NCBI RefSeq assembly: GCF_015706575.1
Contig: NW_024037048.1
Span: 18,245,512 to 18,309,511, forward strand
Origin: Patiria miniata
Taxonomy: Eukaryota; Echinodermata; Asteroidea; Valvatida; Asterinidae
Direction of reading: 5' to 3'
Length of the DNA stretch: 64,000 bases
Part shown: positions 43,217 to 55,420 of the stretch, piece by piece
Numbering within the stretch: the first letter of the stretch is position 1
How the letters are laid out: each line of letters begins with the position of its first letter
Notes under the pieces: generated by a model
What the model was told of the DNA's origin: nothing
Database searches by the model: none
Seen by the model: the letters and a program-made list of their open reading frames with translations, nothing else
Translations under genes and position numbers: made by a program

Positions 43217-43267
43217 GTACGATTTAGCGTTTTCGTGCCGTCATTTCCACTTCGAGAAAACATCATT

Positions 43268-43274
43268 TATAAAG
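43268..43274 (+). promoter_or_regulatory. Possible TATA box for unidentified spliced transcript
   Basis: TATAAAG upstream of the candidate exon ending at 43528. Weak support on its own. Confidence 0.2.
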
Positions 43275-43485
43275 TAAAATGCAGTTTTGTGACGCATAGC
43301 CTACTTGGTCAATCTATCAATAAATGAGTTATCTAGGTTCACGTTGATATGGACGAAAGGTTTGGGACGACATGCTTTCGTGAGATTTTAGCCAATATTG
43401 ATGGTGAATAAAACAGGAATTCGTCAAGTCGCAACGTACGAAGTGTACATGTGTCATGGCGTGACGAGTGGGGACCTTCGTGGCC

Positions 43486-45086
43486 ATGTTTTGGCATGAT
43501 TTCGGAGATTCAGACGGAAATCTCAAAGGTAAGCCTATAGATTATGTATTTACTCTGCTCAGAAGATGTAGTTTTTGTAGTTTTTCCTTGTTTTTAGCCT
43601 GCGACACAAGGATTTTGTGTACGTACGCCGCGCCATGACAGGAAGTTATTACAGTAATGTCGTACATGAAACAGTCGTAGTGTAGGCGCCTTGAGCTATC
43701 CCATAGCACGCACTTTTGGACGACGCAACGACTCGTGTATGTAGAAGACTTTCATCTAAGAAATATTTCTGCCCAGTGTGCCTTGCTAGTTGCAATTACC
43801 CAGAAAATCGTATTCGTAATAAATAATCACAATGCATTCCTTAATCCTAACAGTAACAGTCCTGAATCCTCCAATTTCATTATGATTTTTAAATTTCATG
43901 TAAATTTTAGTCAGCGTGGTCAGGATTTGCTGGCAATGGCATGCATCATGCAGGAACATGAATGATGATGGAGGAATGGAGGTCATTCTTTGCAGGCAGG
44001 AGCCTGACATTGTTCTTGAAAACTTCTCAAGGAAACTGTGTACTGTACATGTATGTTCTAAATGCGTAAACAAAGGATTTGACATGTAGGCCCTACATGT
44101 AGGTTACATTGCCAGGGCCGTCAATACATTATGCTATTTCTTTTTTGCCCTCACTCAGTCATATAATTGTACTTTTTTTTTTGTAGAGTATTTTTTCCAT
44201 TAATTTCAAATTTGACCTGGGACTAAAATGACTTGAGACTTACCCCCTTAGTTGACATTGGACCGACTTTTATACATTTGTACCTGGGACCAAGTTGACC
44301 TGGAAGTGGAACTGAGTTGGCCATGCTGTCTCAGACGGTCAGACCCGTCTGTTAGGGACCGAGTCGGTAACAGTCTTGTGGTGGTTGGGTACGGAGTTTA
44401 CTCGAAACCCATGTAATGCATGCTCTTGTTCTTGTTGTGTACAAACACAAACGTCACGTTACTGTACATGAACTTGAATGTGTACTTTAATTTGCCATCT
44501 AGACCTATTGGTTGTCTCTCGGACGCTGTGGAGGAGGTTTGCCTACAGTTCTTCTTATGCGGAGTGTACGGCATTCCACCATGACACGCAGATGACGTAC
44601 CCTGCCCTGAAGAAGGATACCTTCAGAAAATTTGACAATTTTCATCGGTGAGCATCTTGATATTATTTTACTTAGAAATTGATCATGGCATGTATGTACA
44701 TGCATGTACATACATCATGTACAAGTACATGTTTACATGTACATTGTACATGTATGTCTGTGCCTATAGAAAAGGATAACATATGAAACTTTCTTATCTT
44801 CTATAGTTTTTAACACTCATATTCAATGCAAGAAAAATCCCAGCAAAGGCACAGACAACAATCTTGAAAATAACCTGGCAATAATTTTCAACAGAGACTT
44901 TTGAGACGCTTCCTTTTACCTGTCCTTTTCATTTTTTTTACGTCACATTTAACCTAATGTGCACATGTTCAAATTGACGTCAACACCAGAAAAGGACTGG
45001 TGTATTTGCTGTCACCATGCATCTCAAAGTATCCCTTTGACTTTGTTCCATTTGTTATATTCTTGTTGTGCTTTCAGGTTTTGAAG
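43486..45086 (+). CDS. Candidate small spliced gene, unidentified
   Basis: Not recognised. Three segments have good splice signals: ATG at 43486 to AAAG|GTAAGCC at 43528; 44503 (after TTTGCCATCTAG) to 44647 (ATCG|GTGAGCA); and 45078 onward (after TTGTGCTTTCAG). Phases agree between the first two, giving MFWHDFGDSDGNLK, then DLLVVSRTLWRRFAYSSSYA and PALKKDTFRKFDNFHR, with a stop soon after the third exon begins. An upstream in-frame stop supports the ATG. The product would be ~63 residues without known motifs; it might instead be a long non-coding transcript. Confidence 0.25.
44685..44762. repeat. TACATG-rich simple sequence
   Basis: Runs such as GCATGTACATACATCATG and GTACATGTTTACATGTACA; a smaller patch lies at 47082-47120. 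Such palindromic TACATG runs are common in echinoderm, amphioxus and mollusc genomes. Confidence 0.7.
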
Positions 45087-45565
45087 AGTTTCTTCCTATT
45101 TCTGGATTGAAGATGGCAACGACATGCATGGCCTCGTATAATGGACGAGCTTTGGATTCCTCCGCATCTGATCTGTACTACCCACCCATTGCAATTGAAC
45201 TCCGTATCAGTTCCTGACCATGCCATGACATGGCCATGTTCATTCAAACAGCCCAACCCCCACTCTGAACCTTTCTAAATAGTCCATGGTGTGGAGTACA
45301 TGTACAAATACTTTTAGTGTGATCTGAATTGGGAGTGGTAGGTGTAGTGTGTTCGCTGCCTCCCTGTCCCAGATGCTTGAATAACATAGTTGACTTAAAC
45401 ATTTCATAATGAATATCTTACTGCCGGGGGGGGTTGAGAGAATTGAGATAGTTTGGGAATTTCGGAGATAACTGGAGGTAATCTTTGATCAGGACAGTTT
45501 CTGTTTTGTCCTTATTGCCATTTCAGATGGTATATATCTTGTCAATGTCACCACAAACTGACACT

Positions 45566-45890
45566 TGCGCACACTTGAGTATTTACAGATTCGGGATATT
45601 TTGGGTTTCACAAAATGACATCCCCCACAGTGCAACACTTTTAGAGTGCACCCATGCATTTTCGGTTTCACGAACTGACACTGATCTTAATTTTACCAAT
45701 TAAATCGCTTTTTAATGAAAAATTTGTACATGTATAATCGCACAAGTACACGGATATTGCCGCATCATGCTTGGGTGTCAGTTCGTGAAAACAAAAATGT
45801 ACGGGGTGCGCTCTAAAAGTGCCGCACTGTGGCGGATATCAGTTCGTAAAACCCAAAATATCCCGGTTCTGTAAACACGCGCGCGTACAG
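45566..45890. mobile_element. Foldback element
   Basis: CGGGATATTTTGGGTTT and TGCAACACTTTTAGAGTGCACCC on the left are mirrored on the right by GGTGCGCTCTAAAAGTGCC and AAACCCAAAATATCCCGG; the centre is A/T-rich near 45715. Arms ~120 bp with several mismatches, so older than F1. No coding content. Confidence 0.75.
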
Positions 45891-47744
45891 CGCACACACG
45901 GGTGCGAGAGTGTCGTTCGTAGTGACGATGACAATCTGTACCTGATTTCATGAAACTTATTGTAACCTACGATGCATCGTTGTATCCCTAGGATGACGCA
46001 TCCTGTGATTCATTTTACAAAATATGCTGTAAGTGCGACACGTCGTAGTGTATTCAAAGGACAAAAGGTGACTACATGTACATGTTCATGTATTTTCATG
46101 TTATGTATTTATTCAAAGTACAGTAGTCGTCGAAAAGTCAACAAAGAGTCGTCGATTGTACTTGTGAAAACTTTTCTAAAATATTTAACAAAATTGACGA
46201 TGTATGATGCATTCACACTGGAAAAGAACTTCACAGTGGACTGTGTTTGCATCAAATTGTGAAGCGATGTAGTGCTTTGTAAATCTGGGGGGGCAGGTCA
46301 TCCAGGTACGTGTACACGTACGTATGTGAAATTTTAATGAAGCGAAAATTTGAAACCTGAAATTGCCATCACCACCACTTATGACATAGTGCAGTTGAAC
46401 TGCAAGCTCCTTTCTCCAACAAAATATTAATAATAAATAAATATAAAAAAACCTTTACTGTCTTCAGGTGTGAGGGTATGCTTAAATCCATTTGCCCTTT
46501 CATAAAGTTGAATTTTTGAATCACTTTCTTGAATCAACTGCAACTACCCTACTTAATTTTTCAGACTTTTCATAGTTTTATAACTTGCCAAACCTGATTT
46601 CACTAGTTGAGTTCATGCCTGCATTACATGTGCACTTTATTTACTTGTAAAATATGGCTGTTGTGAAGTTTCACTTCTGTAAATGAAACTTTTTTTTAAA
46701 AATGATATGGATTGGTTGTGAAATAAAGAATGCGTTTATTGCCAAACAAAAACCTATTTGTTATTGTTTTGTTTAAGCTATAGATCCAATTAATTGTCAG
46801 CAGCTTCCCCCAGAAAATTAAGAGGAAAGAGTGTCTAGCTATACTGATGGCAAATTCATGCTTGGTTTTGGATTGTGCTGCTTTAATATGCTGTACAACA
46901 CTCACTCACTGTACACTAAACATTTGTGAATTTCGGATTGTGTGTTTATTTAGTCCACAGTGAGTGTTTTCTTCTAAAGACAGATATAGATGGTTCTTTA
47001 TTTCTATGTGATCTGTTTTGCATTTTATGCATTTTTTTTTCAATGTCTTGCGATCGTCCCGAATGCGATGGTTTTACGTACGTACACATGTACAATGTAC
47101 ATGTACATGTGTACATGTTGTACGGCGCTTTTGTGTACACAACACACGCGGCGCTAGGCCAGTTGGTACCCGCGCGCCAGTTTGCATGTATTAGTGGGAT
47201 ACTAGATCGTAAACCAGCGATGCAGCAGCCCGAATTCTCAGCGAAGCTTTGGAATTGTAGTCTGACTTTCAACGTCTATATTTTATTTTAAAATGTCGAC
47301 CCGACCAAGAAAAAGTATGATTTGGCTATTTTCATAACTGAATAATGGTATCAACATAAAGATTTCTTCTGAAAAACTGCGTTTCGCTTTTATTGAAGGC
47401 TTTTAAAAGTCTTCGATACGCGAATAAATTCATCCCGCATTGCAAAAATGTTGGCAAAAATTCCCCTAAAACACACCTTAGCATATAAATTATACCCCTT
47501 TCTCATTTATTCCTAAAGAAAACATCATATCCCGTCATTGCCTCTCATTTATGATAATAAAACATATTTCTAAAGTGTCTAATTTTGACATTATTTGGGA
47601 CGAAACATCGATGTTTTTTCTGTATGTGGACGGCGCCATGTTGTGTGACGTCACCGGCATCATTGGAGTTCACAAATACACACAAGCACTAACGCATTAC
47701 AGAACCTTTTTGTGTGTACGCGCTATGCATGTGGAACTGCTGTG
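45891..47744. other. Intergenic, no gene recognised
   Basis: AT-rich, with a TACATG patch near 47090 and a TGACGTCA at 47646-47653 about 100 bp before the next minisatellite array. Open frames here have no domain features. Confidence 0.5.
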
Positions 47745-48815
47745 TCATGGCTTGGAGGATATTTTCTAGAAGGGATAATTGCGGAGACTCACACTCATGA
47801 CAAGGAGGTATCTTTTTAGAAGGGATTATTGAAATGAAAACCATCATGGCTTGGAGGATATTTTTTAGAAGGGATAATTGCGGAGACTCACACTCATGAC
47901 AAGGAGGTATCTTTTTAGAAGGGATTATTGAAATGAAAACCATCATGGCTTGGAGGATACTTTTTTAGAAGGGATAATTGAGGAGACTAACCATCATGGC
48001 TTGGAGGATATATTGAGAAGGGATAATTGAGGAGACAAACCATCATGGCTAAGAGGATATTTTTTAGAAGGGATAATTGAGGAGACTTATCATCCTGGCA
48101 AGGAGGATATGTTTTAGATGTGATAATTATTAAGGAGACTAACCATCATGGATAGGAGGATCTTTCCTAAAGGGATAATTATTGTGGCGACTAATCATCA
48201 CTGCAAGGAGGATTTTTTTGATAGAGATTATTGAAATGAAAACCATCATGGCTTGGATGATATATTTTAGAAGGGATAATTGAGGAGACTAATCACCACG
48301 GCTAGGAGGATATTTTAGAAGGGAAAATTGAGGAGACTAAACATCATGGCTAGGAGGAATTTTTTGGAAGGGATTATTGAAATAAAAACCATTGTGGCTT
48401 GGAGGATATTGTTTTAGAAGGGATAATTAAGGAGACTAACCATCATGGCTTGGAGGATATTTGTTAAGAAGGGATAATTGAGGAAACTAACTATTATGAA
48501 TGGGAGAATTTTTTTTAGAAGAAATTATTGAACGCACAAACCATCACGGCTTGGAAGCTATTTTTTTTAGAATGGATAATATTTTAGGATAGTAATCATC
48601 ATGGCTTGGAGAAATTTTTTTTAGACGAGATTATTGAACAGACAAAGCATCACGGCTTGGAAGATATTTTTTAGATGTGATCATTGAGGAGGATAAATCA
48701 TGGCTAGGAGGATATTTTTAGAAGGAATAATTGAGGAGACTATGGCTTGGAGGATATTTTTTTAGAAGGGATAATTGAGAAGCCTAACCATCATGGCCAG
48801 GATTATTTTTTTTCG
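47745..48815 (+). repeat. Minisatellite array 5, ~49-bp unit
   Basis: About 22 units, same family and orientation as array 1; from about 48020 on it is collinear with the end of array 1. Two adjacent ~117-bp stretches near 47765 and 47880 (GCGGAGACTCACACTCATGA type) are identical to each other, a very recent internal duplication. Confidence 0.92.
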
Positions 48816-48953
48816 TAGAGGTAATTGAATGACGTTTTCTGGTTTCTAATTTTGATCAAAAATATTAAATGCATAGAAAAAAAGGAACAGTCTCCTACCA
48901 AATCACTGCTCTATTCTGATGCTTGAATGAAGAAAATTTTAACAGACACTCAC

Positions 48954-49014
48954 CTAAGCACAGTTCTTGAATTCTCTCGCGGAAGCACTCTTCAACACTT
49001 GAGCGGATTGCTGG
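48954..49014 (-). other. Candidate small exon, copy B
   Basis: Same length, acceptor (TTTTTTCAG) and donor (GTGAGTG) as 3435-3495, with a few substitutions in the exon and none in the splice signals. Confidence 0.4.
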
Positions 49015-50559
49015 CTGAAAAAATACCAACAAAAATATGAGTCATTAAAAATCCTCTAGGAGATAACTTGGAGTCTGGTGGGGAGGCATAGCTGAATTCC
49101 ACAAGTACAATACGGCCAAAAAAATGTCTGTACAGTGAAAATGTAATTTGGGTTGACTATTTATCTCAAATGCGTTCTCCAAAAATCAAATCTATCCATG
49201 AATTCTACAAAATGCATCCAGCTATTGAACTTGTATAAAACTGTGTGCATCATCATGATCCAGTGCGTTTGTGTTTGCGCCCTCTAGTCTATTCTGACCA
49301 GTGACACTTTTATCCTGCAATGCTTAAAAGTAACTTGATGAAACCGGAATGGCGCACTGTGAACTATAGCAAAATGCCAGTTGAACAACAAAGTTCAAAG
49401 GCACTGAGAATATCCACAAATAATAACACATATAAGACCGGCATTTTGAGGTGTCCGGATACCTGTATACGTTCTTCCGTGACCAACTTCCGCATAACTT
49501 TTCATTCTGATTGAGTTTGAGTGATATCCGGAAATAATATGAGTACATTGCACTAGGATTTCATGTTTGGAAATTTAAACGATAAAGTCAATAGGGAAAA
49601 AAGGAGGCAGAAAATAAGAGTGTGCTTGATCATGCCAAAAATATTGGCCAGGTTATAAAGAGTCCAGGTTTTGAGAGACTTTTTTTTGGAAACCGAAAAT
49701 GTGAAACACCGATTTGTAGTTCCTCTGAAATATTATTTTGAATGATCAATACATCTTTACTGTTCTGAATCACAGCAGGGAACTTGATGTCTTATACTTG
49801 CGAAAAACTGCGGTCAGAAAACAGTCCAACCTAACAGTCGAACCTAAATAAAAAAGCCCATAAATGTGACTTCGTAGTGTATTATCCATATCGACAAGAA
49901 TCCAAATGATTTTTGTTCAAGAAGTAAAGAAACCAGTAAGTATTTGGACAATTTGTTTTTGAGAGTGCACAATGGAAGTAGTAGCGGAAATATTGCCAGA
50001 CAGGAATTCCTCATTTTTATTGCCTTGAAATTTGAACTCGCAAAACCGTGGTCTGCATCCGCACCAACTGTTTATATTATAAGAGCTGAAATAAAATAGC
50101 TCGATAATTTACAAAAGTGTTTGAAATTAACTCTTTCAGACGGGCTTAGTGAATGTTATGCACAAACAAAGTCCGTCTGAACAAGTTAATTTCAAACACA
50201 TTTGTAAATTATCGCAATACTTTATCAACTTCAAAGTGGTCGTTGGGAAAAGGCACAACTTCTGGATCGGAATTAGCGCGCTGGTTTTGCTGTTAGCAGA
50301 CGTGTATCAGAGTCATAGTGAAATGAAAAAGAACAATTTGTTAATAAAAATCTTGGGGTTTTTTTTCAGTCCTCAAGCTACCACATTTTCACAAGCACAC
50401 AAAGACGGGAAAATATCAAGCCTACCACCGCGCTCGCTGTTTGGAGAATCATTGAATCAGCAACATTCAACAAAATCTGAATCCCGCATTGATTCAAACA
50501 CATTTGGGCAAAAGACAACAAATGTCTTCAGAAGAAAAATGATTGTTTCAAACACTCAC

Positions 50560-50627
50560 CGAGCAAAATCTTGTTCTTGCAGTCAGTTCTCTCTCTGGTT
50601 GTCGTCTGAAGGTGACCTGTGGTTGAT
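50560..50627 (-). other. Candidate first exon, copy B
   Basis: Counterpart of 5028-5095, donor CG|GTGAGTG. As in copy A, only minisatellite DNA follows downstream on the minus strand, so the rest of the gene is not found. Confidence 0.35.
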
Positions 50628-50652
50628 ATGAAGGGTGGACGGCCCCACATGT

Positions 50653-50661
50653 CTTAAATAG
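50653..50661 (-). promoter_or_regulatory. TATA-like box, copy B
   Basis: Minus strand CTATTTAAG, identical to 5121-5129. Confidence 0.35.
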
Positions 50662-52113
50662 TGCCATCGATTTCCTGAGCAGTGACTAAAAACTCGGACC
50701 TGGATTGTGATTGCATGGCTCCTGTGCGCTGTCAATCACACATCACCGACTCGCTTCATATTAATGATATGAAAGCAATGTTAATGTCGTTGAGGCTATA
50801 AAGTCACCATAAAAAACTAGTCACCGAGATTGAAATGGCCGCTTCTTATTGGTGGATATTGTATGGATGTCGGTGACACATCCAAACATGGAATTTATGA
50901 TTGACACACACAACCTGTCAGTCACAGACCACTCACTTGTGGTCACCGACTTGTCGTCACCGACTTGTCACCGACAAACTGTGATTGGTGGATAGACAAG
51001 TGACGTATACACTGGCCGTGATTCATTCAATGTACAGTTGGCGCTTCAGTCTATTAAATTGTGTGGATATATTCGGGATTATATGAGGAATTAAATCGTA
51101 CTCAAGCCAGCGGCGAACCTTGGGTTTTACTTAGGGTAGGGCACCTGGGGTGCGTTATTTTTTTCGAAGGCTGCAATAAATGCAAAATAAACGTATTATT
51201 ACAACAGTTAATGTTTTAATTCAGGTTTTCAAAATGGGGCGGGGGAGGGCTGGGGCCGGCTTCCACAGGGGGTGGGGTATATGCCCCGTGTCCCCGTAGT
51301 TATGCCCCTGAGGTAGGCTTTGCTCCTTGATTGGGACTTTGAGGAAATAAAATACAGTTAAATAAAGTTCCATGAACTTTACGCATCATATACGGCCCGT
51401 GTATAATCGTGGCCTTCTAAATGTGGAAAAGGTTTTTACACTTTAATATCTCCCAGTTCGAATAATCATTTCCAGAAATGTTAGAATGCATGACCGGTGA
51501 TGATGGACCTAAAAATCAAACGTTCACTACTTAAAATAATGACACAGTTCCAAAAAAGCATGTAAAGTGATTTAAAATCCCCCCCATATCAACGAGAAAG
51601 GCTTGTATGGAACGACCAGACTTCCTACATTTGCTAGTTTGTGGCCTCCGCATAAAGCGCACGATTCACCCTGAACTAGCCCGGTTGATATCCGGACAAA
51701 TCACACCAGAGTTTGCCATTCTGTATTGCGAGCCACCTCGATTTATAATAATCTCTGAAGCAATGACGTAGCGACGATGGGGGTGGGTGGGATAGTTGAA
51801 CGACTACATGCCCCCCTTCCCCCTCCCTCCCCCATACCAGTGGGACCATACCATACACGTAAATGACAAAGCCACTTGTCTGATTAGGGGCCTTACATGG
51901 CTTTGTTCCGAACCGGGCACGAAGCCTATGTTTACAAAACGACCGAAAGTCACCGAGGTCATGATGAGACATACCGGGGTTTCCCAAACTCCGGCTTCGT
52001 TCCGTAAACCGGTTTCGGACATGGGGTTTGCCATAGAGCTGGATCCGGTATTGGAGTGAAGCTAGGATTTGGAAAACCTCGCTTGTAGCTCACTCGACGC
52101 ATGTAGTCGTGTT

Positions 52114-52716
52114 CCCTAACGTGGCGCACTTCGAAGCTTACCCAACTTTCCTCGTGTAGTGTTGCCAAACCTCTTTGTTGATAAACCTCAAATTCATGCA
52201 GTGAAATGCTGGTACTTTTACCTTATTAATGTTTACTATTTAACCTCTGTGAACAATTTCGGTTTCATAAAATTTAATCCGAAATGCAAAAACGGTCGCG
52301 TCCGGAAATTGGGCACAAATTGGCGGAGTGTTCCCTAACGTGGCGCACTTGAATAAATCTCAGAAAAATCCAAATTAACATTTAAGAATTTCTGTAAACT
52401 TGATAAATTCAGATAAATCATTATTATATTTACTTACAAACCCAGCCAGATGTTTGTCAGAAAATTATTTTCTTATTTTTCGGGGCATTTTCAAAGGGTT
52501 CACTTTGCACTTGAAAATAAAATCGGAAAATCACGCCAAAATATTTTTTTCTTTTAACTTGTAACGGGTAAATAAACTCGCGATTTATGAACGGGAGTGT
52601 TAAGAACTTGATGAAATTTCACTTTCTTGGAAATTTCAGTTAAAACTTTTGCTCTAGCTAGGCGCTACAGGCGAAAAATAAAAGTGCGCCACGTTAGGGG
52701 CCGCGCCACGTTAGGG
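52114..52716. mobile_element. 603-bp inverted-terminus element in copy B
   Basis: Ends CCCTAACGTGGCGC and GCGCCACGTTAGGG; inner repeats of the same sequence lie near 52334 and 52688. Absent from copy A at the equivalent point (near 6570), so it inserted after the duplication or was lost from A. No transposase frame; the target duplication is unclear. Confidence 0.75.
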
Positions 52717-53002
52717 TACATGAACAATACTGTCTAGTCTCCGTTCAAACGGCTCGCTGTTTCGCCACTCGGTTAACTACCGCCGCAATCTCTTGTTAAT
52801 ATTTGCGGAACCACCAACTTGGAAAGTTGGAAAAGCTGGGGTGGAGGGGTTGGGCTGGACGCTAGCCCAGTGGACTCCTCCGTTGTGTACAATGCAATGT
52901 AGACGACGTCCAACCTGGGCTAGGCTGGACGCCAACTGACTATTGAGGGCACTGTTATGAATTGCACAGACTTGCACAACAAATACACAACAACCAGACA
53001 CT

Positions 53003-53167
53003 ATGCCAGATGGAGCAAAATTGTTGTTCACAAACATGACAAAGTGGAAGGAACTGAAGGTGATATTCGATAAGGAAATAGCCGCAGCTGTGGAGAATGA
53101 AGCGATTTTGGCAGAAGGAATCCCTCGGTTGGACTGGGGTTATCGTGATGATGCTAGCTCTTGCTAG
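53003..53167 (+). CDS. Small open frame, unidentified (54 residues)
   Basis: ATG to TAG, reading MPDGAKLLFTNMTKWKELK, then FDKEIAAAVENEAILAEG and IPRLDWGYRDDASSC. The composition (acidic, helix-friendly, few rare residues) looks more like protein than the surrounding frames. No family recognised and no splice or promoter signal seen; it could be an exon relic. It sits between the end of duplication 2 and the nested foldback cluster. Confidence 0.3.
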   Translation: MPDGAKLLFTNMTKWKELKVIFDKEIAAAVENEAILAEGIPRLDWGYRDDASSC

Positions 53168-53243
53168 ATAGAGTGTTCGAGATAGGTCAGCAAATTATGT
53201 CGGGTGGGATTCGGGTGTTCAAAATCATGGTCATGGTTACTCC

Positions 53244-53714
53244 TAGCCCCATAAATGTGGCCTATTTACTGGACTGCCTCCGTAAACATAGGCCACACAT
53301 CCTCATGTACAAAAAACGTGTCGACTAGCTTTGCCAAATTTTGATTTTCACATTTAGGCTTACTTTGTAGATTTTTTTTGCTTTAGAAGCATTCTCACCC
53401 TCTATATGGGCTAATCAGAAAGTGCTGCCTTTTTCAGATGTTTAATTTTTGTGAAATTTCATGTTGAAATTTTGATAGGCAAACGTGTGCAAATGTATCC
53501 GGAAATTTCACGAAAAATGGACATCTGAAAAAGGCAGCACTTTCTGATTAGCCTATATAGAGGGTGAGAATGCTTCTAAAGCAAAAAAAACGTAAAAAGT
53601 AAGCCTAAATGTGAAAATCAAAATTTGGCAAAGTCGACACGTTTTTTGTACATGTGGATGTGTGGCCTATGTTTACGGAGGCAGTCCAGTAAATAGGCCA
53701 CATTTATGGGGCTA
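53244..53714. mobile_element. Foldback element F1 (copy b), nested in F3
   Basis: TAGCCCC...GGGGCTA ends; flanked by GGTTACTCC at 53235-53243 and 53715-53723. Its duplication straddles the left border of F3, so it inserted after F3. Confidence 0.92.
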
Positions 53715-53733
53715 GGTTACTCCTAGAACTATG

Positions 53734-54207
53734 TAGCCCCATAAATGTGGCCTATTTACTGGACTGCCTCCGTAAACATAGGCCACACATCCACATGTAC
53801 AAAAAACGTGTCGACTTTGCCAAATTTTGATTTTCACATTTAGGCTTACTTTGTAGGTTTTTTTTTGCTTTAGAAGCATTCTTACCCTCTATATAGGGAT
53901 AGGCTAATCAGAAAGTGCTGCCTTTTTCAGATGTTTAATTTTTGTGAAATTTCATGTTGAAATTTTGATACGCAAACGTGTGCAAATGTATCTGGAAATT
54001 TCACGAAAAATGGACATCTGAAAAAGGCAGCACTTTCTGATTAGCCTATATAGAGGGTGAGAATGCTTCTAAAGCAAAAAAAACGTAAAAAGAAAGCCTA
54101 AATATGAAAATCAAAATTTGGCAAAGTCGACACGTTTTTTGTACATGTGGATGTGTGGCCTATGTTTACGGAGGCAGTCCAGTAAATAGGCCACATTTAT
54201 GGGGCTA
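53734..54207. mobile_element. Foldback element F1 (copy c), nested in F3
   Basis: Same ends; flanked by AGAACTATG at 53725-53733 and 54208-54216. Very similar to copy b, 19 bp away, but with a different target duplication, so it is an independent insertion rather than a tandem duplicate. Confidence 0.92.
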
Positions 54208-55420
54208 AGAACTATGAGGCTCCACGTAGTGGAGCCTCATAGGTTCAGAACCCCGCAAAATTGTTGTCAGCACAAAACACTAATTAAGTACAAAAACGTC
54301 CATCCCAACCAAGCTTTTTCCCACAGAACCGCTGCACAGTTTGCCCCTAAACTCCGTACAATACCTCATGATATACTCACGTTATGTGCACCCAACAAAC
54401 ATCGATGGATTCTGTCTGTTTTTCAGCAAAAATGATGAAAAATATGCCCTTTCCGCACTGAGCCAACCTAACACTTGAAACGAGCACGCGCGCAGAATGA
54501 TCGCAGTCATTTTCGGTTCGATCGCTCGGAGCGCGCCGCGGGGGGGTACGTACTTGCACTTGTACGCATGCGCATACTATCGTTCCGCTCCTAATACATT
54601 ATACCCCCCGTGGCGCGCTCCGAGCGATCGAACCGAAAATGACTGCGATCATTCTGCGCGCGTGCTCGTTTCAAGTGTTAGGTTGGCTCAGTGCGGAAAG
54701 GGCATATTTTTCATCATTTTTGCTGAAAAACAGACAGAATCCACCGATGTTTGTTGGGTGCACATAACGTGAGTATGTCATGAGGTATTGTACGGAGTTT
54801 AGGGGCAAACTGTGCAGTGGTTCTGTGGGAAAAAGCTTGGTTGGGATGGACGTTTTTGTACTTAATTAGTGTTTTGTGCTGACAACAATTTTGCGGGGTT
54901 CTGAACCTATGAGGCTCCACTACGTGGAGCCTCATAGTTCTAGGAGTAGGTCATGGTGTTTGAAGGTTCAAGTGTAGTCCGCGGACCGTAGCCTAACTTG
55001 GAGTTGGACCCTAGCCGGCATAAATGTGGCCAATTTACTAGACTACCTCCGCAAATAAAGGCCACACTTCCACCATGTCCATCATCAGACTGGGACCGTG
55101 AGTGCATAAAAACGTGCAAAATTACAACTGACGTTTTTTTACTCACCATTTGGCTAATTAATGCCCACACAACACATACATCAAAATACTATAGTTGCAA
55201 GCGTGTCACCTGCGAAATCTAAAATCCAATTTTAAGGCAAGTTTTTGGCAGTTCAAAAACCATCCACGTCATTCTCCATGCTTTAGAAATGTATGTCTGA
55301 TTCCCGGTAGCATAAAATGGTACGACAGTAGAGCGCGTAATGAATATGCATGACTATGACGTCACTAGAAGCTCATGAGTAATATATCACGCACGGTAGT
55401 GATAGATATACATGTAGATG

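Larger units (their letters stand above)
48830..52955. repeat. Segmental duplication 2, copy B
   Basis: Counterpart of 3300-6785. Extra sequence relative to copy A: the inverted-repeat element at 52114-52716 and ~90 bp near 52865-52930 containing GCTAGCCCAGTGGACTCC and a mirrored GGAC...CCTGGGCTAGGC. Holds the same candidate minus-strand exons, hairpin (50103-50214) and TATA-like box. Confidence 0.9.
53238..54948. mobile_element. Foldback element F3 with two nested F1 insertions
   Basis: Ends TACTCCTAGAACTATGAGGC (left, interrupted by the insertions) and GAGCCTCATAGTTCTAGGAG followed by TA (right); flanked by GGTCATGGT at 53229-53237 and 54949-54957. The core from 54217 has ~340-bp arms with only a few mismatches, meeting at a GC-rich centre near 54540-54620. 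Two F1 copies split the left terminus. Confidence 0.9.
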
